Positions 27,306-37,662 of a DNA stretch of 64,000 bases are shown here, one piece after another. The notes beneath the pieces were generated by a model, which saw nothing but the letters and a program-made list of their open reading frames with translations, had not been told where the DNA came from and ran no database searches. How positions within the stretch are numbered: position 1 is the first letter of the stretch; the number at the start of each line of letters is the position of its first letter. This stretch comes from Weissella viridescens. GTDB taxonomy: Bacteria; Bacillota; Bacilli; Lactobacillales; Lactobacillaceae. Both the position numbers and the translations under genes were made by a program. The stretch is from contig NZ_JQBM01000002.1 of the NCBI RefSeq assembly GCF_001437355.1, forward strand, positions 155,871 through 219,870, written 5' to 3'.

Positions 27306-28298
27306 ATGGCTACATTAGTATTGGGTGGTGCCGGTTATATCGGTTCTCACATGGTTGATCGCCTAGTAGAAGATGGGCGTGATGTTGTTGTTGTTGATAA
27401 TTTGTTAACAGGTCACCGCAAGGCAGTTCCTGAAAATGTCCCATTTTATGAAGTTGATATTCGAGACAAAGATGCCTTGGATAAGGTTTTTGAAGCAGAG
27501 GATATCGATCAAGTTGTACATTTTGCAGCATCATCAATCGTGCCAGAATCAATGGAAAATCCTTTGAAGTATTTTGACAATAATACAGGTGGGATGATCG
27601 CGTTATTGGAAGTGATGCTCAAGCACCAAGTAAAGAATATTGTCTTCTCTTCAACGGCTGCGACTTATGGTACGCCTGAAGAGAACCCAATTCCAGAAAC
27701 TGCACCACAACGCCCAATTAATCCATATGGTGAATCAAAGCTCCAAATGGAACACATTATGCGTTGGGCTGATGAAGCTTATGGGTTGAAATGGGTAGCA
27801 TTGCGCTATTTCAATGTTGCCGGTGCCAAGGCTGATGGTTCAATTGGAGAAGATCACCCAACAGAGACGCACCTTGTGCCAATTATTTTACAAGTTGCTC
27901 TTGGTGAACGTGAAAAGATTATGATGTTTGGTGATGATTACAATACATCAGATGGTTTCAACGTGCGTGATTATGTGCATGTTATGGATTTGGCTGACGC
28001 ACATATCTTAGCGCTTGATTATTTGGCTGAAGGTAACCCTTCAAACCAATTCAATCTTGGATCTGCTACAGGTTACTCAGTTAAGCAAATGGTTGAAGCA
28101 GCTCGAAATGCAACAGGAGAGCCAATCCCAGCTGAAGTTGGTCCTCGCCGTGCGGGTGATCCAGATTCACTGGTGGCTTCATCTGATAAGGCACGTAAAG
28201 TGTTGAATTGGACACCAAAGTATGATGATGTGGAAACTATCATTAAGACGGCCTGGACGTGGGTACAAAAGCACCCGCATGGTTATGAAGATCGTTAA
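27306..28298 (+). CDS. galE: UDP-glucose 4-epimerase
   Basis: Interconverts UDP-glucose and UDP-galactose using NAD, 330 aa. GGAGYIGSH nucleotide-binding motif at 7-15, SSTAATYG with the catalytic Ser/Thr, and Y-x3-K in YGESK. Used for galactose use and for envelope polysaccharide precursors. No Leloir neighbours are present, so a housekeeping role in envelope sugar supply is more likely. Good Shine-Dalgarno GAGGAG. Confidence 0.95.
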   Translation: MATLVLGGAGYIGSHMVDRLVEDGRDVVVVDNLLTGHRKAVPENVPFYEVDIRDKDALDKVFEAEDIDQVVHFAASSIVPESMENPLKYFDNNTGGMIALLEVMLKHQVKNIVFSSTAATYGTPEENPIPETAPQRPINPYGESKLQMEHIMRWADEAYGLKWVALRYFNVAGAKADGSIGEDHPTETHLVPIILQVALGEREKIMMFGDDYNTSDGFNVRDYVHVMDLADAHILALDYLAEGNPSNQFNLGSATGYSVKQMVEAARNATGEPIPAEVGPRRAGDPDSLVASSDKARKVLNWTPKYDDVETIIKTAWTWVQKHPHGYEDR

Positions 28299-28306
28299 AA
28301 TATAAG

Positions 28307-28352
28307 AAACCTGCTTGTTTTCATAGATAAAAGGGCAAGCTGGTTTTTTTTT
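28307..28352 (+). terminator. terminator after galE
   Basis: AACCTGCTTG pairs with CAAGCTGGTT with one mismatch, about 20-nt loop, then nine T residues. Confidence 0.88.
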
Positions 28353-28406
28353 ATGCAGAACTGCATTAAAATAGTTATTAAATAGACTTACTGGGAGGTG
28401 AGAATT

Positions 28407-29132
28407 GTGGGAAAAACACTTGCATTTGATACAAGTAATCAGGCTCTAAGTGTTGCCATTTTTGAAAATGGAACGCTGTTGGGGCAGCGTGAGGCAAATG
28501 TCGCACGCAATCATTCAGGTCAACTATTACCATTTATTGATGAACTCACCAAAAGTGTCGGTTGGCAACCAGCTGACCTTGACCGAGTGGTTGTTAGCCA
28601 AGGACCAGGTTCTTACACAGGCCTTCGAATTGGGGTGACCACAGCTAAAACGCTAGCATTTACTTTAAATCTTGAATTAGCTGGCGTTTCCAGTTTAGCT
28701 GTTTTGGCTTCTAATGTTGAACATTCGAAATCAGTCATCGTTCCGATGATGGATGCCCGCAATCAAAATTTGTATGCTGGAGCATATCAATGGCAAAATG
28801 GACAATTCGTGTCTATTGTTACTGATGAACATACGAACCTTGATGTTTTGATTGAGCAATTAGCACAACTACATGAACAATTGATTTTTGCAGGGGAATA
28901 TGCAAATTTCCAGGACGAGTTAGAAATGACTTTTCCAACAGCTGAATTTGCTGAGGATGTATTACCACATGCTAGTCATCTTCCTGAATTAGTACAAGAA
29001 GCCGATGTTTTGACAGACATGAATGATATTCATCAGTTTGTGCCAAAATATCATCGCCTCTCACAAGCGGAAGCTGATTGGGCACGAGCGCACCCTGATG
29101 CAGGTGATGTTGACTATGTGGAAAAACTTTAA
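28407..29132 (+). CDS. tsaB: TsaB, tRNA t6A synthesis partner
   Basis: ASKHA-fold protein, 241 aa, that binds TsaD to form t6A37 in ANN-decoding tRNAs. FDTSNQALSVAI phosphate-like motif and SQGPGSYTGLRIGV are the hallmarks. Starts with GTG 28407, 6 nt after GGGAGGTG; the upstream GTG at 28398 is inside the Shine-Dalgarno. Overlaps the following acetyltransferase by 17 bp. Confidence 0.94.
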   Translation: MGKTLAFDTSNQALSVAIFENGTLLGQREANVARNHSGQLLPFIDELTKSVGWQPADLDRVVVSQGPGSYTGLRIGVTTAKTLAFTLNLELAGVSSLAVLASNVEHSKSVIVPMMDARNQNLYAGAYQWQNGQFVSIVTDEHTNLDVLIEQLAQLHEQLIFAGEYANFQDELEMTFPTAEFAEDVLPHASHLPELVQEADVLTDMNDIHQFVPKYHRLSQAEADWARAHPDAGDVDYVEKL

Positions 29133-29679
29133 GGCTTGGCTATATTGGCATACGCACCCGATTCCAAAAGAACTAAGAGCGTTTCGTCAATCGGTGGCGG
29201 TTAACGGGACAGATTTTGTGATGACCCGAGCGACTATGGCTGATTTAGACGATATGCTGGCAGCAGAACATGAAGCTTACGGTGGCGTTGATCCATGGCC
29301 ACGATATATATTTGAGCAAGAATTGAATCGCACGCGTGAGCGTCTGTACGTTGTGCTCCGCCATCCGGAAACGAATTCCCTAGTTGGCTTTATGGGTGCT
29401 TCTTTCCGTCCGGGGATTCGCGAAGTCCATCTCACAAATATTACGATTACGCCACATTGGCAAGGACGTGAAGTTGGGACATTTTTTATGAGCTACTTGA
29501 TGACTTTAGCGAAACAAAGTCGATTTAGTCGTGTCTCGCTAGAAGTGGCGGTTGCAAACGAGCGAGCAATTCGATTCTATGAACGTTTTGGCTTTCAAAT
29601 CATTCGGGAACGACGCAACTACTACGGTAAACAACAACACGCCTACGATATGGCACTGATTTTGAAGAACGGCAAATAG
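29116..29679 (+). CDS. GNAT N-acetyltransferase, RimI-like (first copy)
   Basis: A 187-aa GNAT. Start ATG 29116, 8 nt after AGGTGA inside tsaB; earlier ATGs at 29098 and 29107 are less well placed. The acetyl-CoA-binding motif is HLTNITITPHWQGREVGTFFM, where the usual Q-x2-G-x-G/A is GREVG, followed by SLEVAVANERAIRFYERFGF. The N-terminal extension (WKNFKAWLYWHTHPIPKEL) sets it apart from RimI. It may acetylate ribosomal protein S18 or another protein; not decided by sequence. Confidence 0.78.
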   Translation: MWKNFKAWLYWHTHPIPKELRAFRQSVAVNGTDFVMTRATMADLDDMLAAEHEAYGGVDPWPRYIFEQELNRTRERLYVVLRHPETNSLVGFMGASFRPGIREVHLTNITITPHWQGREVGTFFMSYLMTLAKQSRFSRVSLEVAVANERAIRFYERFGFQIIRERRNYYGKQQHAYDMALILKNGK

Positions 29680-29689
29680 GAAGAGATGC

Positions 29690-30124
29690 ATGACAAAATT
29701 AAATTTTCGCCCAGCAATCGGGGCCGATGAATTGTTTGCGATTGCACAGGATGCCTATGGCGGGTCACCTTGGACAAGCGCAGCATTTGAAAAGGATTTG
29801 AATAGTCGCCTGACACATTATTTAGTGCTGACTCATGATGATGAACCAATAGGCTTTGTTGCGGGGACGTTGGTTATTGATGAATTATCAGTTAGTAATG
29901 TCGCAATTAAAACGGCCTTTCAAAAGCAAGGCCTGGGGCAAAAAATGTTGTACGAATGGTTTAAACGTTTTGATCCACATACACGAGTACTGCTCGAAGT
30001 TCGGGCGTCAAATTCGGCGGCTAAACATGTGTATGAGAAGTTAGGCTTTAATGTCTACCATGAACGCAAAGATTATTATCAAAATCCACGTGAAGATGCA
30101 GTACTAATGGATTATTACATTTAA
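29690..30124 (+). CDS. rimI: ribosomal protein alanine acetyltransferase, RimI-like (second copy)
   Basis: A 144-aa GNAT of standard RimI length. [16 protein letters not shown] is the acetyl-CoA site and [19 protein letters not shown] the substrate motif. Lies between the first GNAT and tsaD, where rimI normally sits. Two adjacent GNATs in the tsaB-tsaD cluster are the interesting point. Start ATG 29690, 10 bp after the first copy. Confidence 0.85.
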   Translation: MTKLNFRPAIGADELFAIAQDAYGGSPWTSAAFEKDLNSRLTHYLVLTHDDEPIGFVAGTLVIDELSVSNVAIKTAFQKQGLGQKMLYEWFKRFDPHTRVLLEVRASNSAAKHVYEKLGFNVYHERKDYYQNPREDAVLMDYYI

Positions 30125-30138
30125 AAGAGGAGGTTAGC

Positions 30139-31164
30139 ATGGCAAAAGATCGTTTAATTATGGCATTTGAATCAAGTGCTGACGAAACGAGTGTTGCAAT
30201 TGTACGCAATGGCTCAGAGATTGTAAGTCTTGAAACAGCCACACAAATTAAGTCCCACCAACGTTTTGGCGGAATTGTTCCAGAAGTGGCAAGCCGACAT
30301 CACATTGAACAAGTAACTATTTTGGCCCAAGCTGCTTTAGAGGATGCTCAAGTTACTTATGATGATTTAGATGCCGTGGCAGTAACACAAGGGCCTGGTT
30401 TGGTAGGTGCACTTTTGATTGGGGTTACTGCGGCTAAGACGATTGCTTGGGCACATAACCTGCCGATTGTGCCCGTTATTCATTTAGCAGGACATATTAG
30501 TGCCGCTAATTTTGTCGAACCTATTCAATACCCAGCTTTGGCGTTGATGGTTTCTGGGGGGCATACAGAGCTTGTATTGATGCGCGAAGAATATGATTAT
30601 CTTGTGATCGGTGATACACGTGATGATGCAGCTGGTGAAGCTTACGATAAGGTTGGCCGGACGATGGGGCTCAAGTATCCATCAGGTAAAATTATTGATG
30701 ATATGGCACATCAGGGAACGGATACGTATAACTTGCCGCGAGCTATGTTGAATGAAGATAATTTTGATTTTTCATTTTCAGGAATTAAGAGTGCTGTGAT
30801 TAACTTAATGCATAATGCTGAGCAACGTGGTGAGACGATTGATTTGGATGATCTTGCTAGTTCGTTCCAAGCAGCTGTGGTTGAGATTCTTGTTGGAAAA
30901 GCGCAACGTGCTTTGGAAGCGTATCCTGTTAAGTCCTTCATTGTAGCTGGCGGTGTGGCGGCAAATCGGGGCTTACGTGATGCGCTAGCATCAATGATGC
31001 AACGTTTTCCGGATACTGAATACATTCCAGTACCAATCGCCTTAGCGGGCGACAATGCAGCCATGATTGGAGCAGAAGGAGATATTGCTTATCGCCATGG
31101 TGCTCGAGCTGGTCTAGATTTGAATGCTAATCCAGCTTTAGAATTTGACTATTTAGAAGATTAG
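30139..31164 (+). CDS. tsaD: tRNA t6A synthase subunit TsaD
   Basis: Catalytic partner of TsaB, 341 aa. Metal-binding H115-x3-H119 (HLAGH), [10 protein letters not shown] and [13 protein letters not shown] motifs, and GDNAAMIG near the C-terminus. Makes t6A37 from threonylcarbamoyl-AMP. Start ATG 30139 with GAGGAGGT. The fourth component, TsaE, is not in the window. Confidence 0.97.
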   Translation: MAKDRLIMAFESSADETSVAIVRNGSEIVSLETATQIKSHQRFGGIVPEVASRHHIEQVTILAQAALEDAQVTYDDLDAVAVTQGPGLVGALLIGVTAAKTIAWAHNLPIVPVIHLAGHISAANFVEPIQYPALALMVSGGHTELVLMREEYDYLVIGDTRDDAAGEAYDKVGRTMGLKYPSGKIIDDMAHQGTDTYNLPRAMLNEDNFDFSFSGIKSAVINLMHNAEQRGETIDLDDLASSFQAAVVEILVGKAQRALEAYPVKSFIVAGGVAANRGLRDALASMMQRFPDTEYIPVPIALAGDNAAMIGAEGDIAYRHGARAGLDLNANPALEFDYLED

Positions 31165-31197
31165 CGACTGCGACAGTCCATTGATTAGGGGAGCTGC

Positions 31198-33018
31198 ATG
31201 AATCATAAAATACACGTATGCTTAGGGTTACTAATCGCTTTACTCATAGTATTGCTTGGTGGGGTATCGGTTTCAGCTGATAATAAAGACACGTATGCGA
31301 TCAAAAAGTACACCGAAAATGTCCAATTCCAAAAAGATGGGACAGCTCAGATTACTGTTGATATGACGTATGTGTTTGATGCTGATATGCATGGCGTTTA
31401 TTTCCAACAAGGATTGGGCGAACAAGTCAAGCAGGTTGGCCCTGTTCATGCCGCAGTGAACGACACTGCTATCCAGCCGTATAAAGGTGGCGATACAGGA
31501 TTGGAATTGCAATCCTATCAAGATACCGATAATGATGAAAAAGGGGTCCGCTTTAAGTTACACCGCCCAGTGAAGGACGGCGAAACGATTCGCGTCACAT
31601 GGCAATACACGCTAAGTCATTTAATTAATGCTTATAAAGATGTTGATGAACTTAATTGGCGGGTGATTGGAAATAACTGGGATGTACCTTTTGAAGATAT
31701 GCAGTTAACGGTCGCGTTTCCACAGCAACCACTAACTGGTATGCAAACCTGGCAACACGGGATGAGTTCGACGAGAGGTGAGTGGAATGCTGCAAATGGA
31801 CGTTGGACCTTTAGACAGAAAGATTACCCAAGTCAAAGTCCCTTAGAACTACACATGATGATGCCTCAATCAGTCTTTAATGCTGATGCTCAGGTGCATC
31901 GAGTTAATACGGATGGACGTCAGAAGATTTTGCAACAAGAGGCGCAACTTAAACGCCAAGAACAACAACGCCAACGAATCGTTCAAACGATTGAATGGAT
32001 ATTGATTAGCTTGACGGCGTTATGCTTGATCTTCGCGGCATGGTTGTGGATGCGGACACGTCCGTTTGTTGCTTTTGTACGAAATGAGAATCGCGTTTAT
32101 GATGTGCCTGATGACCTTGCCCCAGCGATTGTTGGGGAACGACTTTCCGAGCGATGGATGCCGATTGAACGCAGTTTATCGGCTACCTATATGGATTTAA
32201 TTGCGAGGCATTATGTGACGGTTGAAGATGATCCAAAGGGCAAGGCTAAGGATCGGCAGTTTAAGTTGGTAAAAAATCCGACTGAGTTAGCTGATTTTGA
32301 ACAGCAAGCTTTACAAATTCTTTTCCGTGAAACCTTAACTATTGGAGTAACACGCAGTAGTCGTAAGTTAGAGCTGTCTGAAAAGGAGTCCAGGCGTTAT
32401 CGTAAACAGGTTCGGATTTATCGTCAGCAACTGAAACAGGCTAGCCAAATAACATGGCTTAACTTAAAAGAGATTTTGAGTCTAAAAAAAGGGGTTAAGT
32501 TTGGTTGGTACCTATTAATTGCAATTTTCCTCGGACAAATCGTCTTGCTTGGTATTGATGAGCGAGTATTAACGGCGATGCAAGTCTATGGGACATTGGC
32601 TGGCGTCGTCCTCGCTGTATTTGTGATTTTTTGGTGTCAACGTTTTCTTGAATATGATTACACTCAAACAGGATTACCACACGCGTTAGCATGGCACCAA
32701 TATGCCAATATGCTTGATCAAATTGGTCGAATGTCTGAGCGTGAAATTGAAGAGGTTGTGTTATGGGACCGCTTACTAGCATACGCAGTCATCTTGGATG
32801 AAGGTAAAACTGTTGCGAAAGAATTAGAGAAATTAGACTTACAACCAATTGATGCAGCTCCGGTAAATGAATTGCTGGTTGCTTTTGCTTTGATTGGACC
32901 ATATCAAATTAGAGTGCATACGGCTGTCGCTAGTACTTCATCGGGTTCAAATATGAGTTTTGGGTCCGGAGGTACATCTGGCGGTTTTGGCGGATCTAGT
33001 GGTGGTGGTGCTTTTTAA
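31198..33018 (+). CDS. DUF2207 membrane protein
   Basis: A 606-aa envelope protein of unknown function. Signal peptide at 1-27 (ending SVSADN), an extracellular beta-rich DUF2207 domain (about 35-220), a membrane segment near 264-285, then a cytosolic or looped part, two more segments (about 440-460 and 465-485), and a Gly/Ser-rich tail (GGTSGGFGGSSGGGAF). Some DUF2207 proteins share this YciQ-like layout. ATG 31198, 33 bp after tsaD, with AGGGGAG Shine-Dalgarno. Ends at a bidirectional terminator. Confidence 0.85.
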   Translation: MNHKIHVCLGLLIALLIVLLGGVSVSADNKDTYAIKKYTENVQFQKDGTAQITVDMTYVFDADMHGVYFQQGLGEQVKQVGPVHAAVNDTAIQPYKGGDTGLELQSYQDTDNDEKGVRFKLHRPVKDGETIRVTWQYTLSHLINAYKDVDELNWRVIGNNWDVPFEDMQLTVAFPQQPLTGMQTWQHGMSSTRGEWNAANGRWTFRQKDYPSQSPLELHMMMPQSVFNADAQVHRVNTDGRQKILQQEAQLKRQEQQRQRIVQTIEWILISLTALCLIFAAWLWMRTRPFVAFVRNENRVYDVPDDLAPAIVGERLSERWMPIERSLSATYMDLIARHYVTVEDDPKGKAKDRQFKLVKNPTELADFEQQALQILFRETLTIGVTRSSRKLELSEKESRRYRKQVRIYRQQLKQASQITWLNLKEILSLKKGVKFGWYLLIAIFLGQIVLLGIDERVLTAMQVYGTLAGVVLAVFVIFWCQRFLEYDYTQTGLPHALAWHQYANMLDQIGRMSEREIEEVVLWDRLLAYAVILDEGKTVAKELEKLDLQPIDAAPVNELLVAFALIGPYQIRVHTAVASTSSGSNMSFGSGGTSGGFGGSSGGGAF

Positions 33019-33022
33019 TTTA

Positions 33023-33062
33023 AAAAAATCCCGATTAGCATAAGGCTAATCGGGATTTTGTT
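33023..33062. terminator. bidirectional terminator
   Basis: AAAATCCCGATTAGC (33025-33039) pairs with GCTAATCGGGATTTT (33045-33059). It serves the DUF2207 gene and the convergent prenyl synthase gene. Confidence 0.93.
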
Positions 33063-33066
33063 TATT

Positions 33067-34062
33067 TTAAACCATACGATGGAGCAGTTGATCGCTTAAA
33101 TCAATTAGAATATCTTTCGAATCACTATCGGGTAAAGTGTCAAGCGCATCTAAAGCTTGGTCGGTGTATGTTAAAGCTAGTTCAGAGGCTTGGTCAAATG
33201 CACCAGTACTATGAACGAGTTCAGCAATTTCGATACTTTGGGCATCAGTAATTGCGTCGCCGATTTGCAATAAGTCGTGAACGCGGTCGCTTTGATGGAT
33301 TGCATAAAGCAGGGGTGCTGAATAAACGCCTTCACGCATATCATTCAAAGTTGGCTTACCTAAAGTAGCACTGTCATTTTGGTAGTCGAGTAAGTCGTCG
33401 AGAATTTGGAAAGCAATACCTAGATTGAATGTGAATGCATAGAGGTTAGACTTAGTTTGATCGTCAACTGGTTCAGTTGCGGTAGAAAGTCCCAACTCAG
33501 CCGCCATTTCAAAGAGGGCAGCTGTTTTACCGGCAATTTGTTCAAGATACTCTTCAATCGACATGTCCAACTTATAATAGTGTGACCATTGCATTAACTC
33601 ACCATTTAGAATTGATTCTAAAAATGAAGTTGCTTTACGAGCGGTTTCCATATTATGAGTATGGTTGGCAAGAATGTGGAACGTTGTTGCAAAAAGATAG
33701 TCACCAGCGTACACAGCAACGTCTTGTCCAAGTTGAGCTTGGATTGAAGCATGGTGGCGACGGGTTGAAGAGCTATCAATAATATCATCATGAATTAAGG
33801 TAGCTGAGTGTAGCATTTCAACTGACGCAGCTAAGTGAATGAGGTCGTCGTGGTTGTTTGGTGCCATTTGACCAATAAGAATAGTTAATGCGGGGCGTAA
33901 AAGCTTGCCCCCAGTTGTCATCATTTCGATTAATGCAGCTTGTACATCGTCATTCTTAGCTTGAAGGTCGGTTTGAATCACCGTAATGACTTCAGCAAGG
34001 TCAGATTGAATGGAAGGGAAATCATTCCAAATGGCGTTTAATTGAATAGAATTATCTTGCAT
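33067..34062 (-). CDS. trans-polyprenyl diphosphate synthase (long chain)
   Basis: A 331-aa class I prenyl synthase. First Asp-rich motif DDIID and second DDLLDYQ bind Mg-diphosphate. In the first motif region, MLHSATLIHDDIID resembles long-chain (heptaprenyl or similar) synthase subunit II rather than farnesyl synthase. In this lineage it would supply a menaquinone side chain if that pathway is present. The N-terminus begins MQDNSIQLN; no partner subunit I gene is adjacent. Transcribed alone on the minus strand. Confidence 0.85.
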   Translation of the reverse strand: MQDNSIQLNAIWNDFPSIQSDLAEVITVIQTDLQAKNDDVQAALIEMMTTGGKLLRPALTILIGQMAPNNHDDLIHLAASVEMLHSATLIHDDIIDSSSTRRHHASIQAQLGQDVAVYAGDYLFATTFHILANHTHNMETARKATSFLESILNGELMQWSHYYKLDMSIEEYLEQIAGKTAALFEMAAELGLSTATEPVDDQTKSNLYAFTFNLGIAFQILDDLLDYQNDSATLGKPTLNDMREGVYSAPLLYAIHQSDRVHDLLQIGDAITDAQSIEIAELVHSTGAFDQASELALTYTDQALDALDTLPDSDSKDILIDLSDQLLHRMV

Positions 34063-34281
34063 TGATAATCGAACTCCTTTGGTTCTTAAATAGTTGTTTG
34101 CTTATTCGCCATGTGTACTAGTTTAATCCATTCCTTATAAAAAGTCAGGTCAAATTTTCAAAATGTTTCAGCAATTAAACGTTTCCTTCCTATATAATAG
34201 AATTTAGAATAATTCGAATAATAGGGAATGTTACAGAATTAAAACGTTTTAGATAAATCCAGAATTAGTTTGAGAAAAAGC

Positions 34282-34310
34282 TTGTTATTTCAAGGAATAT
34301 TGTGTATTAT
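34282..34310 (+). promoter_or_regulatory. S10 operon promoter
   Basis: -35 TTGTTA (34282-34287), 17-bp spacer, -10 TATTAT (34305-34310). Transcription should begin near 34317, leaving a leader of about 190 nt before rpsJ. Confidence 0.75.
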
Positions 34311-34316
34311 ATTCAA

Positions 34317-34505
34317 GTACGCTAATTAAGAAAGGGTATTACCCAATCTAATAGTGTCTAAACACACACAGCGATGATGTGGGAGGTTGCGACACACCCG
34401 GCAGCATTGCCACGAGATCCATGCCATGGAGTCTTGCGTGGTGTGTCGGTAGTTTCCACGGAGTTAGTTTCATATTCCAATATGGACGAAGGGAGAATTT
34501 ATATC
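34317..34505 (+). promoter_or_regulatory. structured leader of the S10 operon
   Basis: Long-range stem CGACACACC (34390-34398) with GGTGTGTCG (34440-34448) encloses a second helix (CCACGAGA with TCTTGCGTGG) capped by TCCAT/ATGGA. This may be an autoregulatory r-protein site (L4 is the usual regulator of S10 operons), but I cannot assign the ligand. The 443-bp gap before rpsJ contains this, the promoter, and otherwise A/T-rich sequence. Confidence 0.55.
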
Positions 34506-34814
34506 ATGGCAAGTAAGAAGATTCGTATCCGTTTGAAGGCATACGAGCACGAAATCTTGGATGCTTCTGCAGAAAAGATTGTTGAGACGGCAAACCGAAC
34601 AGGTGCTGAAATTTCAGGTCCTATTCCATTGCCTACAGAACGCACACTTTACACGGTGCTACGTTCACCTCACAAGAACAAGGATTCACGTGAACAATTC
34701 GAAATGCGCACACACAAGCGTTTGATCGATATCATGAATCCAACCGCTAAGACAGTTGATGCTTTATCAAAGCTTGAATTGCCAAGTGGTGTTGACATCG
34801 AAATCAAGTTGTAA
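34506..34814 (+). CDS. rpsJ: ribosomal protein S10
   Basis: 102 aa, first gene of the S10 operon, 30S subunit; also partners NusB in antitermination. Start ATG 34506 follows GAAGGGAG; upstream in-frame ATGs at 34374-34377 lie in the structured leader. [25 protein letters not shown] is typical. Followed by 82 bp to rplC. Confidence 0.97.
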   Translation: MASKKIRIRLKAYEHEILDASAEKIVETANRTGAEISGPIPLPTERTLYTVLRSPHKNKDSREQFEMRTHKRLIDIMNPTAKTVDALSKLELPSGVDIEIKL

Positions 34815-34896
34815 TTTTTAATTACAACATTAACTTGCCTAGTCAAGCATCTAACTGACTGAAAATAAAGATATTACATTTATAAAGGAGATAGTC

Positions 34897-35523
34897 ATGA
34901 CTACTAAGGGTATCTTAGGCCGCAAAGTCGGCATGACTCAGGTATTCACTGAGAATGGTGAGCTTATCCCAGTTACTGTGGTTGAAGCAACGCCAAACGT
35001 CGTCCTCCAAGTTAAGACTTTGGAAAATGATGGTTATAGCGCAATTCAACTTGGTTTGGGTGACAAGCGTGCCGTTTTGAGTAACAAACCTGAGCAAGGT
35101 CACGCCGAAAAGGCAAACACGACCCCTAAGCGCTACATTCGTGAAATCCGCGACGCTGAGGGTGAATACAATGTTGGGGATGAAGTTAAGGTTGACGTTT
35201 TCGCCGAAGGTGAAGTTGTTGACGTAACTGGAATCACAAAGGGTCATGGTTACCAAGGTAACATCAAGAAGGACGGACAATCTCGTGGACCTATGGCTCA
35301 CGGATCTCGTTACCACCGTCGCCCAGGTTCAATGGGTGCTGTTATCAATCGTGTGTTCAAGGGTAAGAAGTTGCCTGGACGCATGGGTAACCGTAAGCGC
35401 ACTGTACAAAACTTGAAGATCGTTCGTGTTGACGTTGAAAACAACGTTATCTTGATCAAGGGTAATGTACCAGGTGCCAACAAGTCACTTGTTACTGTTA
35501 AGAATTCAATCAAAGCAAAGTAA
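34897..35523 (+). CDS. rplC: ribosomal protein L3
   Basis: 208 aa, one of the first proteins to bind 23S r[27 protein letters not shown] at the N-terminus and the central long arm with [13 protein letters not shown] are full length. ATG 34897 after AAAGGAG. Confidence 0.98.
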   Translation: MTTKGILGRKVGMTQVFTENGELIPVTVVEATPNVVLQVKTLENDGYSAIQLGLGDKRAVLSNKPEQGHAEKANTTPKRYIREIRDAEGEYNVGDEVKVDVFAEGEVVDVTGITKGHGYQGNIKKDGQSRGPMAHGSRYHRRPGSMGAVINRVFKGKKLPGRMGNRKRTVQNLKIVRVDVENNVILIKGNVPGANKSLVTVKNSIKAK

Positions 35524-35547
35524 TAAGGACGAAAGGAGGAATATAAT

Positions 35548-36171
35548 ATGACTAAGATTGCTTTACTTAAGCAAGACGGTTCAAACGCCGGAGAAGTTGA
35601 ATTGAATGATTCAATCTTTGCCATTGAGCCAAACAACAATGTCATCACTGACGCTGTTTTGATGCAACGTGCATCAATGCGTCAAGGTACTCACGCTGTT
35701 AAGAATCGCTCAGCCGTTTCTGGTGGTGGTAAGAAGCCTTGGCGTCAAAAGGGTACTGGACGTGCTCGTCAAGGATCAATCCGTTCACCACAATGGCGTG
35801 GTGGTGGAATTGTCTTCGGACCTACTCCACGTTCATATGCTTACAAGATGCCTAAGAAGGCATACCGTTTGGCATTGAAGTCAGTGTTGTCACAAAAGGT
35901 TTTGGATTCTTCATTGGTAGTTGTGGATGCATTGTCATTCGACGCACCAAAGACAAAGGAATTCAAGAGCGTTTTGGATAACTTGAATGTAGATGGTAAG
36001 ACGTTGGTAGTCTTGGACGATGACAACACAAACGCAACATTGGCAGCACGTAACCTACAAAACGTGACTGTTATGACTGCTAAGGGTGTTAACGTTCTTG
36101 ACGTAATCAACAATGATAAGTTGGTTGTTGTACAATCAGCTTTGGCACAAGTTGAGGAGGTTTTGGCATAA
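35548..36171 (+). CDS. rplD: ribosomal protein L4
   Basis: 207 aa, 50S subunit, lining the exit tunnel. It carries the extended loop [18 protein letters not shown], site of macrolide-resistance changes; the sequence there is wild-type. Possible autoregulator of the S10 operon leader (see 34317-34505). Stop overlaps rplW start by one base (TAATG). Confidence 0.97.
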   Translation: MTKIALLKQDGSNAGEVELNDSIFAIEPNNNVITDAVLMQRASMRQGTHAVKNRSAVSGGGKKPWRQKGTGRARQGSIRSPQWRGGGIVFGPTPRSYAYKMPKKAYRLALKSVLSQKVLDSSLVVVDALSFDAPKTKEFKSVLDNLNVDGKTLVVLDDDNTNATLAARNLQNVTVMTAKGVNVLDVINNDKLVVVQSALAQVEEVLA

Positions 36172-36458
36172 TGGACGCACGCGATATCATTTTGCGCCCG
36201 GTCATCACTGAACAAACTATGAGCGTTTTGGATGAAAAACGTTACAGTTTCGATGTTGATGTTCGCGCCACAAAGCCACAAATCAAGCGCGCTATTGAAG
36301 AAATTTTCGACGTAAAGGTTGAAAAGATCAATACAGCTAACGTACGTGGTAAGCTTAAGCGTCAAGGACGCTATACTGGTTACACTAAGAAGCGTAAGAA
36401 GGCAACTGTTAAGTTGTCAGCAGCTTCTAAGAACATTCAATTGTTCAACGAAAACTAA
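36171..36458 (+). CDS. rplW: ribosomal protein L23
   Basis: 95 aa, at the tunnel exit, docking site for SRP and trigger factor. [11 protein letters not shown] and [21 protein letters not shown] are typical. One-base overlap with rplD. Confidence 0.96.
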   Translation: MDARDIILRPVITEQTMSVLDEKRYSFDVDVRATKPQIKRAIEEIFDVKVEKINTANVRGKLKRQGRYTGYTKKRKKATVKLSAASKNIQLFNEN

Positions 36459-36474
36459 TTAGGAGGAACTTAGC

Positions 36475-37308
36475 GTGGCTATTAAGAAGTATAAGCCAAC
36501 CTCTAATGGTCGTCGTAATATGACTTCTTCTGATTTTTCAGAAATCACAAAGACGACGCCAGAAAAGAGCTTGTTGGAATCAAAGTCAAACACAGGTGCC
36601 CGTAATTCTTATGGACACATGACTGTTCGCCATCGTGGTGGTGGACACAAGCGCCAATACCGTGTTGTGGACTTCAAGCGTACAAAGGATGAAGTACCTG
36701 CTAAGGTTGTTGCGATCGAATACGATCCAAACCGTACAGCTAACATTGCTTTGTTGCAATACACAGACGGTGTTAAGTCATATATCTTGGCACCAAAGGG
36801 TCTAGAAGTGGGCATGACTGTTCAATCTGGTCCTGATGCTGATTTTAAGGTCGGAAATGCATTGCCTTTGTCAATCATTCCTGATGGAACACAAATCCAC
36901 AACATCGAAATGAAGCCTGGTAAGGGTGGACAACTTGTCCGTTCTGCTGGAACTTCTGCTCAAGTTTTGGGTCGTGAAGGAAAGTACGTTCTTGTTCGCC
37001 TACAATCTGGTGAAGTTCGTATGATCTTGGCTACTAACCGTGCCACAATCGGTGTTGTCGGAAACGAACAACACTCATTGATTAATTGGGGTAAGGCTGG
37101 TCGTCGTCGTTGGAAGGGTCAACGTCCACACGTTCGTGGATCAGTAATGAACCCTAACGATCACCCACACGGTGGTGGTGAAGGAAAGGCCCCAGTTGGT
37201 CGTCCTTCTCCATTGTCACCATGGGGTAAGAAGACTGCTGGTAAGAAGACTCGTAACAAGAACGCTCAATCATCTAAGTTCATTGTTCGTGGTCGTAAGA
37301 GCAAGTAG
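36475..37308 (+). CDS. rplB: ribosomal protein L2
   Basis: 277 aa, near the peptidyl transferase centre. GTG start 36475, 5-6 nt after AGGAGGAAC. C-terminal [13 protein letters not shown] holds the conserved His implicated in peptidyl transfer. Full length. Confidence 0.98.
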   Translation: MAIKKYKPTSNGRRNMTSSDFSEITKTTPEKSLLESKSNTGARNSYGHMTVRHRGGGHKRQYRVVDFKRTKDEVPAKVVAIEYDPNRTANIALLQYTDGVKSYILAPKGLEVGMTVQSGPDADFKVGNALPLSIIPDGTQIHNIEMKPGKGGQLVRSAGTSAQVLGREGKYVLVRLQSGEVRMILATNRATIGVVGNEQHSLINWGKAGRRRWKGQRPHVRGSVMNPNDHPHGGGEGKAPVGRPSPLSPWGKKTAGKKTRNKNAQSSKFIVRGRKSK

Positions 37309-37364
37309 TCTAATTTCCTGAGTATTTCAAAACTTATTATAAGCAAACGAGAGGAGGACTCAGA

Positions 37365-37646
37365 ATGGGTCGTAGCCTGAAAAAAGGACCATTTGCTGAT
37401 GCCAGTTTGTTGAAGAAGGTTGAACAAGCCAATGCTTCAGATAAGCAAACAGTTATCAAGACATGGTCACGTCGTTCAACAATTTTCCCTAGCTTTATCG
37501 GATTAACTTTCGCCGTTTATGACGGACGAAAGCACGTACCAGTTTTGGTTCAAGAAGATATGGTCGGTCACAAGTTAGGTGAATTCGTCCCAACGCGTAC
37601 GTTCCGCGGACACGCTGCAGACGACAAAAAGACGCAACGTAAGTAA
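37365..37646 (+). CDS. rpsS: ribosomal protein S19
   Basis: 93 aa, head of the 30S subunit, with S13 binds tRNA/23S region. [19 protein letters not shown] typical. ATG 37365 with GAGGAGG Shine-Dalgarno. Confidence 0.97.
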   Translation: MGRSLKKGPFADASLLKKVEQANASDKQTVIKTWSRRSTIFPSFIGLTFAVYDGRKHVPVLVQEDMVGHKLGEFVPTRTFRGHAADDKKTQRK

Positions 37647-37662
37647 TTAGGAGGACAGTACA

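Noticed and set aside
34374-34505. N-terminal extension of rpsJ
   Set aside because: The reading frame is open through the leader, but the Shine-Dalgarno and family start are at 34506.
35841-36365. 174-aa antisense ORF over rplD and rplW
   Set aside because: Shadow of strongly biased codons in essential r-protein genes on the other strand; no RBS.
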